Positions 52,050-60,352 of a stretch of 64,000 bases of DNA are shown piece after piece. The stretch comes from MGBC163016 sp964631345 (lineage in GTDB: Bacteria; Actinomycetota; Coriobacteriia; Coriobacteriales; Eggerthellaceae). The position numbers were made by a program, and so were the translations under genes. Position 1 is the first letter of the stretch. Each line of letters begins with the position of its first letter. The DNA is taken from contig CAZVWE010000005.1 of the NCBI GenBank assembly GCA_964631345.1, positions 62,001-126,000 of the forward strand, in the 5' to 3' direction. A model generated the notes under the pieces. It was not told where the DNA came from. It saw nothing but the letters and a program-made list of their open reading frames with translations, and searched no databases.

Positions 52050-53858
52050 CTATAGTAACCAAGAGACACTGGAAACATTCGACAGGGCATCTTCGTCAAA
52101 AATTATTTTGACGACATTGTTTTCGAAATAGATATTTCCGCTTGCAGTTCCTCCGGGCGGGATATCTCCATATGTTAAATCGTCGGAGCCTTCCGAATAA
52201 TAAACGCGGTCACGCTGAGCACCGTTTGTATCTTCGCCTTTCCAGCTGTAGACGTTGTATGACATGGTGTTTGTTGAATCGTTTCGATAGATTACGTTCA
52301 CTCCGATAAGGCTTGCGCCGTCGTAGTTGGTAAGTCCTGTTTGTACTGAATTGACTGTGACAACAAGTCCATTGTTGAGTGAGGCAGATTCGCCAATAGT
52401 AAGATCTGTAGTGTTGCTAACATTACCCGAAGGCGTAGGGGTTACAGAAGGAGCCGCGGGTGATGAGTTATTTGTATTTTGAGTGTCAGTGGTGCCACCT
52501 GGCAGAACGGATGACGTTTGATCTGAGTTGTTAGCAGTTGCGTTATTGGTGATTTCGGCAATGGCATTTGAATAATATGGCTGCAACACGAACACCACTA
52601 CGCAAGCGATAACGCTTATTACAAGACCTGCAATTGCTAAGCCTTTAAAAGCTGACTTCATTACGAAAGCAATAACTACAGCAGCTATGCCCGCAAGTAC
52701 CCCGACGACTCCAAAGACTAGAGCAGCTAGGCTAAGTGTTGGAATTAGTGACAAGATGAAAGCGACTGCACCACAAATAATGGCTGCAACACCAAGTCCC
52801 AACGAAAGCGGATTTCCCAAGGAGTTGCCAAGGGTTTTATGGTCATTTGAATCTGAGTCCATCAAAGAATTCTTCTTTTTCGAAGATCTTTCCGATAGTC
52901 TTTCGGGCTGGCCATCAGATAAATCAGTTGAAATGTCTTTTTGCTGTGAAGCTGGGTATTGCACAGTTTGTGGAATGGCTTGTTGAGAAAATGGCTGCCC
53001 TATCTGTCCCGGCTGCCCTGCTGATGTGGGCTGCACGAATTGCACTGGTTGTCCAGGTTGCTGTATTTGGTTCATGGTGGCCTGCGGTGCAGACGGTTGT
53101 GCAAATTGCTGTTGTGCGCCTGGTTGTCCAGGTTGTTGAATAAATGTTTGTTGAGCAGCTGTTTGTGGGACAGGTTGCATAAGCTGGGGTTGTGTTGTTG
53201 TCAACAAAGCTCGTGGGTAAACGGGCAGTAAATTCTGTGATTTTGTGACCAAGTCCAAATGCGCTTTTGTGCCTGTCCAAACAGGACGTCCATATTTACC
53301 TTCACCTGGGATTGGAATGTTGGGTTCTTCAACAAGAGGCATTGTTGGTAAAACTTGTTGAGTGATAGCTTGTGGGATAGGTTGTATAAGCTGGGACTGT
53401 GCAAGTTGCTGAGGTTGAGCAACTTGTTGAGGTTGGACAACTTGCTGGAACTGGGCGGCTTGCTGGACTTGCATAGGTGACTGTATGTTCAGCTGTTCTG
53501 GTTGCCATCCTTGTTCCAGTTGTCCGTTTGGCTGCATTGTTTGCGCAGAAGTGTTCTGAGCAGACGCTTGTTTATTGGATTGTATTACTGGTTGATAAAG
53601 CAATGAGCTTTGAGGAGACAGTGGGGAACCAGAGAAATTTGCAAAAGATTCCCATCCTGATTTAGGTGTCTTAATACCAAAGAAATGCATGGTATTGTAC
53701 GGCGTATTTTGCGGTGGGTTTTGCTGTTGGTTTTGTTGCCGGTTTTGCTGTGTATTGCCAAAAGCGATGGTTCCTCCAACAGGGATTTGGGAAGTCTGTC
53801 TGTATGGATTTTGATACATCCCTTGAATTGGCTGTTGAGGTGGCTGTTGAAAAACCAT
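52050..53858 (-). CDS. Q/P-rich membrane protein with DUF4190-like and DUF4352-like parts
   Basis: 602 aa. Residues ~1-310 are Gln/Pro-rich low complexity with degenerate VQQAAQ/QPQQVAQ-type repeats. Three hydrophobic helices follow (~355-440, DUF4190-like, GVAAIICGAVAFIL and GLAIAGLVISVIACVV). After an exported Ser/Thr/Asn linker comes a C-terminal beta domain (~490-600, ESASLNNGLVVTVNSVQ, ends SWLL) of the DUF4352 immunoglobulin-like type. The large cytoplasmic Q/P-rich head is unusual. Likely an envelope stress or sensing protein; function unknown. Confidence 0.8.
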   Translation of the reverse strand: MVFQQPPQQPIQGMYQNPYRQTSQIPVGGTIAFGNTQQNRQQNQQQNPPQNTPYNTMHFFGIKTPKSGWESFANFSGSPLSPQSSLLYQPVIQSNKQASAQNTSAQTMQPNGQLEQGWQPEQLNIQSPMQVQQAAQFQQVVQPQQVAQPQQLAQSQLIQPIPQAITQQVLPTMPLVEEPNIPIPGEGKYGRPVWTGTKAHLDLVTKSQNLLPVYPRALLTTTQPQLMQPVPQTAAQQTFIQQPGQPGAQQQFAQPSAPQATMNQIQQPGQPVQFVQPTSAGQPGQIGQPFSQQAIPQTVQYPASQQKDISTDLSDGQPERLSERSSKKKNSLMDSDSNDHKTLGNSLGNPLSLGLGVAAIICGAVAFILSLIPTLSLAALVFGVVGVLAGIAAVVIAFVMKSAFKGLAIAGLVISVIACVVVFVLQPYYSNAIAEITNNATANNSDQTSSVLPGGTTDTQNTNNSSPAAPSVTPTPSGNVSNTTDLTIGESASLNNGLVVTVNSVQTGLTNYDGASLIGVNVIYRNDSTNTMSYNVYSWKGEDTNGAQRDRVYYSEGSDDLTYGDIPPGGTASGNIYFENNVVKIIFDEDALSNVSSVSWLL

Positions 53859-53966
53859 AAACGCCTTCCGTATATGTAGTGCATGTAATTAAGTATGTGT
53901 AGTACGTTTAATTAAATTGCCTGAATAAACATCAATTTTATACTACTTGGTTCCTCGTTTATTGTG

Positions 53967-54932
53967 TTAATTCGCACTATCTTGTTCGATCCAGAGATTT
54001 AGATCGACAGGTGTAGATATTCCTGGGATTGTGCCTGAATTTGAATATTGCCAAATGACAAAGTCAATCGGAGCAGTCGGAACAGAGACATCGTATTCTG
54101 CAAGCCATATTGGCACGGTGTCTCGAACGCGTTTGTCCACTCGCATCAGGTCGCGTTGGTTTCCGTATAGCAAATCGACATATCCTGCCTTTGCGATTTC
54201 ATCACAAAACGCTAGAACGTTTGAGGACAGTTGCTCGTTTTCAAGTTCGTTTGCGCGTGCTCCTTCAACATCTACAGTTTCATGATCGTATGCAATCGCA
54301 TGGAACTTGCAACCCGCGGCTTCTGCTTCTTTAACAAGTTCAAGAGTGAAAGCAGCCTCTTCTTTAGCCTCTGCAGCAGTGGTTGCTTGAGAGAAAAAGT
54401 ATCCTGAAATTTCAAGTTTGGTCTTTGCTGCCCAGCGATAATTTGCAGTGAAATAGTCATCGCGTGTGAGTTTGCCTTCAGTGGCGCCCCTATATCCAAT
54501 GCGAATAAAAGCGAAGTCAAGTCCTGCTGTTGAAACAGCATCCCAATCAATCCAATGTTGGTGCTCGGAGACATCAATGCCCCATTTAGATTTGAGGATA
54601 CCGTCTTCATAATAGGTCAGCTTTTCTCCATCGCGAAATAACCCTGTCCAATCATAGGGACTTACATATTCTGGTTCTGCTTGAGGGCGTGTGCCACAGC
54701 CCGAAAGTGCTAGGGCAGATGTGACTCCTGTTGCGGCGAGCACTGTACCGGCAGCTGCTTTGCCGAATATTTGCAAGGCTTCACGACGTGAAACAAAGCG
54801 CTTGGAACCAAGGCGCGAACTGGAGTGTGAGCTAGGGCGTGGAACAAGGTGTGAACTAGAATGTGAACCAGGTCGCAAGTCAGAGTGATCCGATGAGGAA
54901 AGAAGGTTATTTTGCTCGTTTGACGTTATCAT
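53967..54932 (-). CDS. GH25 muramidase, Tat/lipoprotein-type export
   Basis: 321 aa. A polar Ser/His/Arg head with repeats like PSSHSSSRLGSK is followed by SRREALQIFG (twin-arginine) and a hydrophobic stretch ending LALSGC, a lipobox, so the product is probably a Tat-exported lipoprotein. The GH25 domain (~115-321) starts GIDVSEHQHWIDW with catalytic Asp and continues FAFIRIGYRG, IAYDHETVD (catalytic DxE-type site, here DHE) and IDFVIWQYSNSGTIPG. It cleaves the MurNAc-GlcNAc bond of peptidoglycan, probably for remodelling. Confidence 0.9.
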   Translation of the reverse strand: MITSNEQNNLLSSSDHSDLRPGSHSSSHLVPRPSSHSSSRLGSKRFVSRREALQIFGKAAAGTVLAATGVTSALALSGCGTRPQAEPEYVSPYDWTGLFRDGEKLTYYEDGILKSKWGIDVSEHQHWIDWDAVSTAGLDFAFIRIGYRGATEGKLTRDDYFTANYRWAAKTKLEISGYFFSQATTAAEAKEEAAFTLELVKEAEAAGCKFHAIAYDHETVDVEGARANELENEQLSSNVLAFCDEIAKAGYVDLLYGNQRDLMRVDKRVRDTVPIWLAEYDVSVPTAPIDFVIWQYSNSGTIPGISTPVDLNLWIEQDSAN

Positions 54933-54969
54933 GCGTATGAGTCTGAATAGGTCTAATTGAATTACCCGC

Positions 54970-55029
54970 GTGTAGCTTACTCGAGTGTAACTTAACCAAG
55001 TGTAACCTAACCAAGTTTAACGTAACCCC
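54970..55029. repeat. Four 15-bp tandem repeats upstream of the muramidase
   Basis: Units of the form GTGTAACYTAACCAA at 54970, 54985, 55000 and 55015; the second and third differ by one base and the outer two are more diverged. They lie just before the leftward muramidase start, likely in its promoter or leader. Confidence 0.85.
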
Positions 55030-55083
55030 AACATGAATCTCAATAAACCCAATCGCGAAGCAGTTTTGTTATGGATAAAAGAT

Positions 55084-55118
55084 AAGGCCAAGCCCGGAAG
55101 TTCCAGAAACTTGGCCTT
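55084..55118. terminator. Hairpin downstream of cupin 1
   Basis: AAGGCCAAG (55084-55092) pairs with CTTGGCCTT (55110-55118), about 97 bp after the cupin 1 stop. T-rich sequence flanks both sides. Homologous to the hairpin at 55870-55902. Confidence 0.7.
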
Positions 55119-55214
55119 TTAACCTTTAATGAAATTGTCCTTCCCGTTTGTCTAAAAGAAAGGCATTTAAAAAGGAAGGGACAGCAATTAACCTTTTAGG
55201 CGGATATTGATAAT

Positions 55215-55640
55215 TTAGTCTTCCGCTTTCTTTCTGTCATAAGAAGTAGTTGGTAAAGACGAGATATGTAATATCGGGCGCTCGCAGGAAACAATTTCAT
55301 AAGGACAATGTTCGACTCCAGCGGGGATGCAAATAAAGCAACTCTTATCGAATTCAACCCATTCCCCATCGATATAAAAACGCATTACACCACCGAGGTC
55401 TTCTGTGTTCTCGGGATCATTGCCTATAAAACCAACAATCTCAGTAACGTCATGAGTATGGGTTTCAATATCATGGAGTCCAGGACTTAGGTACCATACC
55501 GCTGAACAATGCAAAGCTCCAGGATGCACGTCGCTGCTGATCAGTTGGGCGCTGGTGCAGAATTTTGAACCATCTTCGTTGTATTCAATACCATTTGGAC
55601 GCTTATGATACGAAAAGTACTTTTCTTCTGCTGTGGCCAT
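55215..55640 (-). CDS. Cupin-fold protein, copy 1
   Basis: 141 aa. A single cupin barrel: GALHCSAVWYLSPG, the metal motif HTHDVTEIVGFIG (His, His, Glu) and PAGVEHCPYEI with the second-motif His. The ATG at 55640 has AAGGGGGA eight bases upstream; the frame extends 11 codons further without a good site. It is nearly identical to copy 2 at 55976-56428, differing mainly at the C-terminus (here DRKKAED). Small metal cupins may isomerise, decarboxylate or bind substrates; none can be named. The neighbouring FadH-like and MFS genes suggest aromatic or small-acid metabolism. Confidence 0.85.
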   Translation of the reverse strand: MATAEEKYFSYHKRPNGIEYNEDGSKFCTSAQLISSDVHPGALHCSAVWYLSPGLHDIETHTHDVTEIVGFIGNDPENTEDLGGVMRFYIDGEWVEFDKSCFICIPAGVEHCPYEIVSCERPILHISSLPTTSYDRKKAED

Positions 55641-55975
55641 AACAATTTCCCCCTTAATTGTGTCTAATTGCAATTAGTAAAATCCTGCTTTGTTTTGTGG
55701 TGTCTCCTTTCTCGCAAAACCAGTAATTAAAGATGCGGTTGCATCAAAGGCGCTCTGTGTGCATGCTCTGTGTGGCAATAAAAGTGCATGGTTGTTGCCA
55801 TATATTGGAAATCAATAGTACGTAGATTAACACTTTTAGTTTTTTCACTTTAGTTATAGATAAAAGACAAGGCCAAGCCCGGAGGTTCTAGAGGCTTGGC
55901 CTATTTGTACCCCTTATTAAAACCTTTTCCATTTGTCTATGAGAAAGGCATTTAAAAAGGGGAGGGGACAATAAC
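55641..55975. other. Gap between the cupin copies
   Basis: 335 bp without a gene. It contains the homologous upstream region of copy 1, sequence rich in short TGTGTG-type stretches, and the hairpin of copy 2. Confidence 0.6.
55870..55902. terminator. Hairpin downstream of cupin 2
   Basis: AGGCCAAGCC (55870-55879) pairs with GGCTTGGCCT (55893-55902), 10 bp perfect. It corresponds to the hairpin after copy 1. Confidence 0.75.
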
Positions 55976-56428
55976 TTAACCTTTTAAGGGGAAGTCAATA
56001 ACTTCGCCATCAAGCTTCTTTCCGCCATAATATGTAACCGGCAAAGAAGAGATATGCAATATGGGACGCTCGCAGGAAACAATTTCATAAGGACAATGCT
56101 CAACTCCAGCGGGGATACAAATAAAGCAACTCTTATCGAATTCAACCCATTCCCCATCGATATAAAAACGCATTACACCACCGAGGTCTTCTGTGTTCTC
56201 GGGATCAGTACCTATAAAACCAACGATTTCGGTGACATCATGAGTATGGGTATCAATCTCGTGGCGCCCAGGGCTTAAATACCATACTGCTGAACAATGC
56301 AAAGCTCCGGGGTGAACTTCGCTGCTGATAAGTTGGGCGCTGCTGCAGAATTTTGAACCATCTTCGTTGTATTCAATACCATTTGGGCGCTTGTGATACG
56401 AAAAATACTTTTCTTCTGTTGTTGTCAT
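55976..56428 (-). CDS. Cupin-fold protein, copy 2
   Basis: 150 aa. Same cupin as copy 1 with HTHDVTEIVGFIG and PAGVEHCPYEI; the C-terminus is longer (GGKKLDGEVIDFPLKG). The ATG at 56428 has AAGGAG nine bases upstream and matches the start of copy 1; the frame continues 22 codons further. It follows the FadH-like gene on the same strand after 78 bp, so it may share that transcript. Substrate unknown. Confidence 0.85.
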   Translation of the reverse strand: MTTTEEKYFSYHKRPNGIEYNEDGSKFCSSAQLISSEVHPGALHCSAVWYLSPGRHEIDTHTHDVTEIVGFIGTDPENTEDLGGVMRFYIDGEWVEFDKSCFICIPAGVEHCPYEIVSCERPILHISSLPVTYYGGKKLDGEVIDFPLKG

Positions 56429-56506
56429 AACAATGTTCTCCTTAACTTTATCTAAGCGAAATCCTGCCTTATTTTGTGGTGTCTCCTTTCTCACAAAACC
56501 AATTAA

Positions 56507-58426
56507 TTAAAGATGCATCGCTGCATCAAAGGCGCTCTGTGTGGCATTAAAGATCGTGCATGGTCCCTGTCGGCAATCTCCAATACGATGGCATTCAGTA
56601 AACGTATTTTCGAAAGCCTTTAATTTATCTGTATTGACTTTAAATCCGAGTGAATAGACAACAGAATCACATGGATGAACGACAGTTGTGCCATCGGGAG
56701 ATTGCAGAATTGCTCCAGCAGGAGTGGCATCAATCACGCGAGCTTTTCGAATGATTACAGCACCTGCTTGTTCAAGTAATTCATATATGCAACGTAGGTT
56801 GATGACGGTTCCTCCGCGAACAGGTTCGGAAGAAAATGAACCGTCAGCGATGGTCACATTTTTTCCTTCGTGCGCCAAAGAAAGCGCACATTCTAATCCT
56901 GTGAGGCCGGCTCCAGCAACAAGAACGTTCTCGCCTAAATCATTCAAACGTTCATATAGATCAAAGTCGCCCACCCATTTAACCGGCAAAGCCTGTGATT
57001 CTGCGAAGTTTGGCTTCACGGGTTCGCTGCCTTGGGCAAGAAAGACAGCATCAAATGGTTTATCTTCGGCTAAGAGTAATTCAGGGGTTGCTTCTACACC
57101 TAGGCGGACTTCAATGTTTTCGCATTCCATCTGCTTAATAAGCCATTGCATATAGGCTTTGATTTCCTCTTTCCCTTTGTTTTGAGAAGCCACAGCAAGT
57201 AATCCTCCAAGATGATCAGAACGTTCAAATAAAACTGGTTCATGGCCACGTTGTTTAAGTGTCATGGCGGCTTGCATTCCGGCCGGGCCGCCTCCAACAA
57301 CTGCTACGCGATAAGGAGTAAGAGTCGGGAGAGGCAATGCCGTATTGCGGTCTATATCAAAGCGAGTTTCACGTGTGAGAAGCGGGTTTACTGCACAGCG
57401 TATTCCCTGATGGTATGAATGTGTGCGATCAATACAAGTGTTACAACGCAAACACGGTCTGATATTATCCGCATCTCCATGGCGTGCTTTTTCCATCATT
57501 CTATTGTCTGCAAGAAATGCGCGCACCATGCTAATCATGTCGACATCGCCGGCTTCGATTGCTTTTTCTGCTAACTCTAGATTGAACGAACCGACACAAG
57601 TTACCGGAATATGTAACTCCTCTTTGAACTTCTTTGCAAAAGGAAGATTGAGAGCACGTTCCAAATAAAAAGGAGGATGCACATAGTGGAGGAGATCATC
57701 GACTTCTAGAATACCTCGAGAAACATGGAGCATATCTATATATGGTTCGATCACTTTTGCGAATTCAAGAGTTTCCTCAAAGGTTGTATAACCGGGCAAC
57801 ATCTCTTCTGCGCTTATGCGATATTCTATGGCTACTTTGGATCCTATCGCTGTTCGAATAGCCGTAAGTAGTTCGACTGCAAATTGGCAACGACCCTCAA
57901 ATGAGCCACCGAATCTATCGGTGCGTTTGTTGTATTTTTGACTAAAGAACATTGCTGGCACATTGCCATGACCACCATGGACGAAAACGACATCAAACCC
58001 TGCTATTGCGACTCTTTTAGCTGCAGCTGCAAAAGCCTCGATCATTGCTTCAACTTCAGCGGTGGTCATTTCATTTACGAGTTGATTTGGATCTGACAAC
58101 ATATATTTGAGATATATAAGTTCTACTCCAGCAAGGGTGTCGTAGCTATGGAAGAGTTCGGCAAGATCGTTGAAATCTGGCTGATTCTCGTCGGTTCCGG
58201 CATTTAGAATTCGTGAACTGAAATGTATGTCAGGGTCAACATCTGTTACCCCTATATTCACAATAGCGGCACCACTTGCTGCAAGCTGGCGTTCGTATTC
58301 ATAAAGTTCGGGAGTTAATGAACCATCATGTCCAGCAAGAAAGGGAGCTGCAGGTCCAATTTCGATGCGATTTTTAGCTATCTTAGAACCTATTTTTAGA
58401 GGTTGAAAAACGTAAGGAAAGTCCAT
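56507..58426 (-). CDS. FadH/old-yellow-enzyme-type NAD(P)H:flavin oxidoreductase
   Basis: 639 aa, three-part flavoprotein. The N-terminal OYE TIM barrel (~1-360) has FQPLKIGSKIAKNRI, VHGGHGNVPAMFFSQKYNKRTDRFGGS and FLADNRM. Cysteines CLRCNTCID and RCAVNP bind a 4Fe-4S cluster. The C-terminal half has an FAD site VVGGGPAGMQAA and an NAD(P)H site VAGAGLTGLECA. This is the fold of 2,4-dienoyl-CoA reductase, trimethylamine dehydrogenase and bile-acid or aromatic reductases of gut anaerobes. The substrate is unknown. The ATG at 58426 has GGAGG seven bases upstream; a longer frame to 58492 is rejected. Confidence 0.9.
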   Translation of the reverse strand: MDFPYVFQPLKIGSKIAKNRIEIGPAAPFLAGHDGSLTPELYEYERQLAASGAAIVNIGVTDVDPDIHFSSRILNAGTDENQPDFNDLAELFHSYDTLAGVELIYLKYMLSDPNQLVNEMTTAEVEAMIEAFAAAAKRVAIAGFDVVFVHGGHGNVPAMFFSQKYNKRTDRFGGSFEGRCQFAVELLTAIRTAIGSKVAIEYRISAEEMLPGYTTFEETLEFAKVIEPYIDMLHVSRGILEVDDLLHYVHPPFYLERALNLPFAKKFKEELHIPVTCVGSFNLELAEKAIEAGDVDMISMVRAFLADNRMMEKARHGDADNIRPCLRCNTCIDRTHSYHQGIRCAVNPLLTRETRFDIDRNTALPLPTLTPYRVAVVGGGPAGMQAAMTLKQRGHEPVLFERSDHLGGLLAVASQNKGKEEIKAYMQWLIKQMECENIEVRLGVEATPELLLAEDKPFDAVFLAQGSEPVKPNFAESQALPVKWVGDFDLYERLNDLGENVLVAGAGLTGLECALSLAHEGKNVTIADGSFSSEPVRGGTVINLRCIYELLEQAGAVIIRKARVIDATPAGAILQSPDGTTVVHPCDSVVYSLGFKVNTDKLKAFENTFTECHRIGDCRQGPCTIFNATQSAFDAAMHL

Positions 58427-58696
58427 CGATTGTCCTCCAATTTTTAGCATTAGATTCTTTGCCGATGATTTACAAAAGGATACGGTTCTCAATAGATTCT
58501 CTGCTTAGAGCTCTTTTTAATCCCTCGTCATAAATGCAAATACACCAATCTGATTTGAGCAATTCTGACAATGCAATAAGTTTTTGGCTTCCATAGAGTA
58601 TCTAGCAAGGTGTGTAAACCATTTGATTATTTCGAGAAACATGGTTTGCCTTTGCGTTCAAATTCAAGCAATCAATCGGAGAGGAAGGGGTTTTGA
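58427..58696. other. Divergent intergenic region, FadH-like and MFS genes
   Basis: 270 bp with no gene. It must hold promoters for both directions; no convincing operator was identified by eye. Confidence 0.5.
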
Positions 58697-59968
58697 ATGA
58701 TCACATTGAAAAACTCTAAGATCCAGGCGTGTATAGTTTTACTTTGCGTCTGGCTCGGCGTATTTATTACGTCGTATGCACAAAACCAGCTCTCAGGTAT
58801 GTCGACTATGTTCATGGAGCATTATGGCTTTACCGCCGAAGAATATGCGGGTCTATATACCGCTTCGACATTCATGGGAATTTGGATTGCATTTATTGCT
58901 GGCGTGCTTTCGGATAATATTAGTGTTCGTTGGATCATCCTTGTGTGTGCGATACTTGCTGCTTTAGGTCTTGTTTATCGTATTGTTACTACAGACTATA
59001 TGGGACAGTTCATTGCAAATGCAGCACCTTGCTTTTTGGCAACATTCTTGGGAGTAAATCGATCAAAACTGCTTGGTGGTTGGTTCCCGCCAGCGACTGT
59101 TGGTATTGCTGTTGGTATTGCCACTACAACGACTCCTATCGCTAACACACTTGGCGTTGGCCTTACTGCCATGATGCCATCCGTTGAGTTTGCATTCACG
59201 GTTACAGCTGTGGTAGCAGTTGTATTCGTTGTTCTTTGGTTCCTTTTTGGGCAAGAGCGTTCTCGCGAAATTGCTGCACAAGAGGAAGCGGCCGGCGAGA
59301 AGCCAAGCCTTAAAGAATCCCTAAAGACAGTGTTTACCTGCCCATGGGTTTATCTTTTGGCCATTGCAGCGATGTTTCTTATGGCATCACAAGTTCCAGT
59401 TATGGCTTTCACTACGGTAGCCTTGGTTAATGCAAACGGAATGACGCCTGTTGCAGCTGGTCTTATGGCAACTGCAATCACTATTGGCATGGGTGTAGGT
59501 TCTGTTGTTACACCATTTATCATTAAGGTTATCAAGGCATATCGTCCTATCATTGCGATTTATGCAATCATCACGGCTATATGCATTTACTTTGCATGGC
59601 AGATGCCAGTTGGTGCTGCACAGTACATCATTTATTTCATTTTGGGCTTTTGCCTAGGCGCTCTTCTTGCAATCATCTTCACGTTCCCAGTTTTATTGGT
59701 AGGACGTCGTTTTGCTGCTACGGCTGGTGGTTTAGTGCAGACGTTTGTGCTTATCGGAGCATCGTTGTTCTTGACAAATGTAACCATTCCATTAGCTGGT
59801 GGCGCCACCAACTTTGGGGCAATGTTTACAATTGCTGCCATATTCTGCATAGTCGGTTCTATATGTTTGTTCATAATTCCTGACCAAGCAAAGAAACTAC
59901 TTGCTGCTGGTGGCGAAAAGAAGATCGAAGAAGAAATGGCAGAAGAAGAGGCACGTGACGAAATCTGA
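58697..59968 (+). CDS. MFS transporter (OFA/nitrate-like type)
   Basis: 423 aa. Twelve membrane helices; ITSYAQNQLSGM in TM1, GVLSDNISVRWI (the loop 2-3 motif, GxLsDxxxxR), and a charged cytoplasmic loop (~185-210) between the halves. The tail is Glu-rich. MFS proteins of this kind carry small organic acids or aromatic compounds. GGAGAGGAAGGGG precedes the ATG. It is divergent from the FadH-like gene and just before the molybdoenzyme genes, so it probably imports or exports their substrate or product. Confidence 0.88.
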   Translation: MITLKNSKIQACIVLLCVWLGVFITSYAQNQLSGMSTMFMEHYGFTAEEYAGLYTASTFMGIWIAFIAGVLSDNISVRWIILVCAILAALGLVYRIVTTDYMGQFIANAAPCFLATFLGVNRSKLLGGWFPPATVGIAVGIATTTTPIANTLGVGLTAMMPSVEFAFTVTAVVAVVFVVLWFLFGQERSREIAAQEEAAGEKPSLKESLKTVFTCPWVYLLAIAAMFLMASQVPVMAFTTVALVNANGMTPVAAGLMATAITIGMGVGSVVTPFIIKVIKAYRPIIAIYAIITAICIYFAWQMPVGAAQYIIYFILGFCLGALLAIIFTFPVLLVGRRFAATAGGLVQTFVLIGASLFLTNVTIPLAGGATNFGAMFTIAAIFCIVGSICLFIIPDQAKKLLAAGGEKKIEEEMAEEEARDEI

Positions 59969-60026
59969 TGATCTTTTGAAAGAGAGATAGTCGTTCTCTT
60001 TAGAATTTGAACGCAGTTTATATAAA

Positions 60027-60062
60027 AGAAAGAGAGGGGTTCTTGCGGCCTCTCTCTTTTTT
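60027..60062 (+). terminator. Rho-independent terminator of the MFS gene
   Basis: AGAGAGG pairs with CCTCTCT around a short loop, followed by a run of six Ts. About 60 bp after the MFS stop. Confidence 0.85.
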
Positions 60063-60151
60063 ATGAACAAAAAATATGTGAGTCAAACATATGTAGCAGC
60101 AGAGGCTCAACTAGAGGTTTAACCAGAGGCTCAGCTTACAAATCTTCTCGG

Positions 60152-60256
60152 TTTGAGTCTATCGACGATGTTTCTTTGCAGCGGTTGGTAATAATGCCAA
60201 ACGGCAAGGTAAGAATTGGTTTCGCTAACGAAGAAGCGAGTAAAGCAGTTAATTAG
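60152..60256 (+). pseudogene. Coding-like remnant, possible C-terminal gene fragment
   Basis: A 35-codon stretch reads FESIDDVSLQ... to EEASKAVN then stop, with protein-like composition but no suitable start codon or ribosome-binding site. It may be the remains of a lost gene or chance. Family not recognised. Confidence 0.25.
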
Positions 60257-60271
60257 AGTAGGCATTAAGAA

Positions 60272-60291
60272 GGTTGATCCATAGATCAACC
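60272..60291. other. Perfect 8-bp inverted repeat before the molybdoenzyme gene
   Basis: GGTTGATC and GATCAACC separated by four bases, 61 bp upstream of the ATG. Suits an operator or a small leader hairpin. Confidence 0.5.
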
Positions 60292-60352
60292 GAAGTATTC
60301 GGGAAGTATCGTTTCCCCAAAATCAGAAGATCAGAAGAAGGAGGGAAGGTAC

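Larger units (their letters stand above)
54933..55214. other. Gap between GH25 gene and cupin 1
   Basis: No gene fits. It holds a four-unit 15-bp tandem repeat (54970-55029) and a hairpin (55084-55118) that recurs after the second cupin. Confidence 0.7.
59969..60352. other. MFS-to-molybdoenzyme gap
   Basis: 384 bp without a complete gene. It holds the MFS terminator (60027-60062), two near copies of CAGAGGCTCA (60110s and 60124), a short coding-like stretch (60152-60256) and a perfect 8-bp hairpin (60272-60291). Confidence 0.65.
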
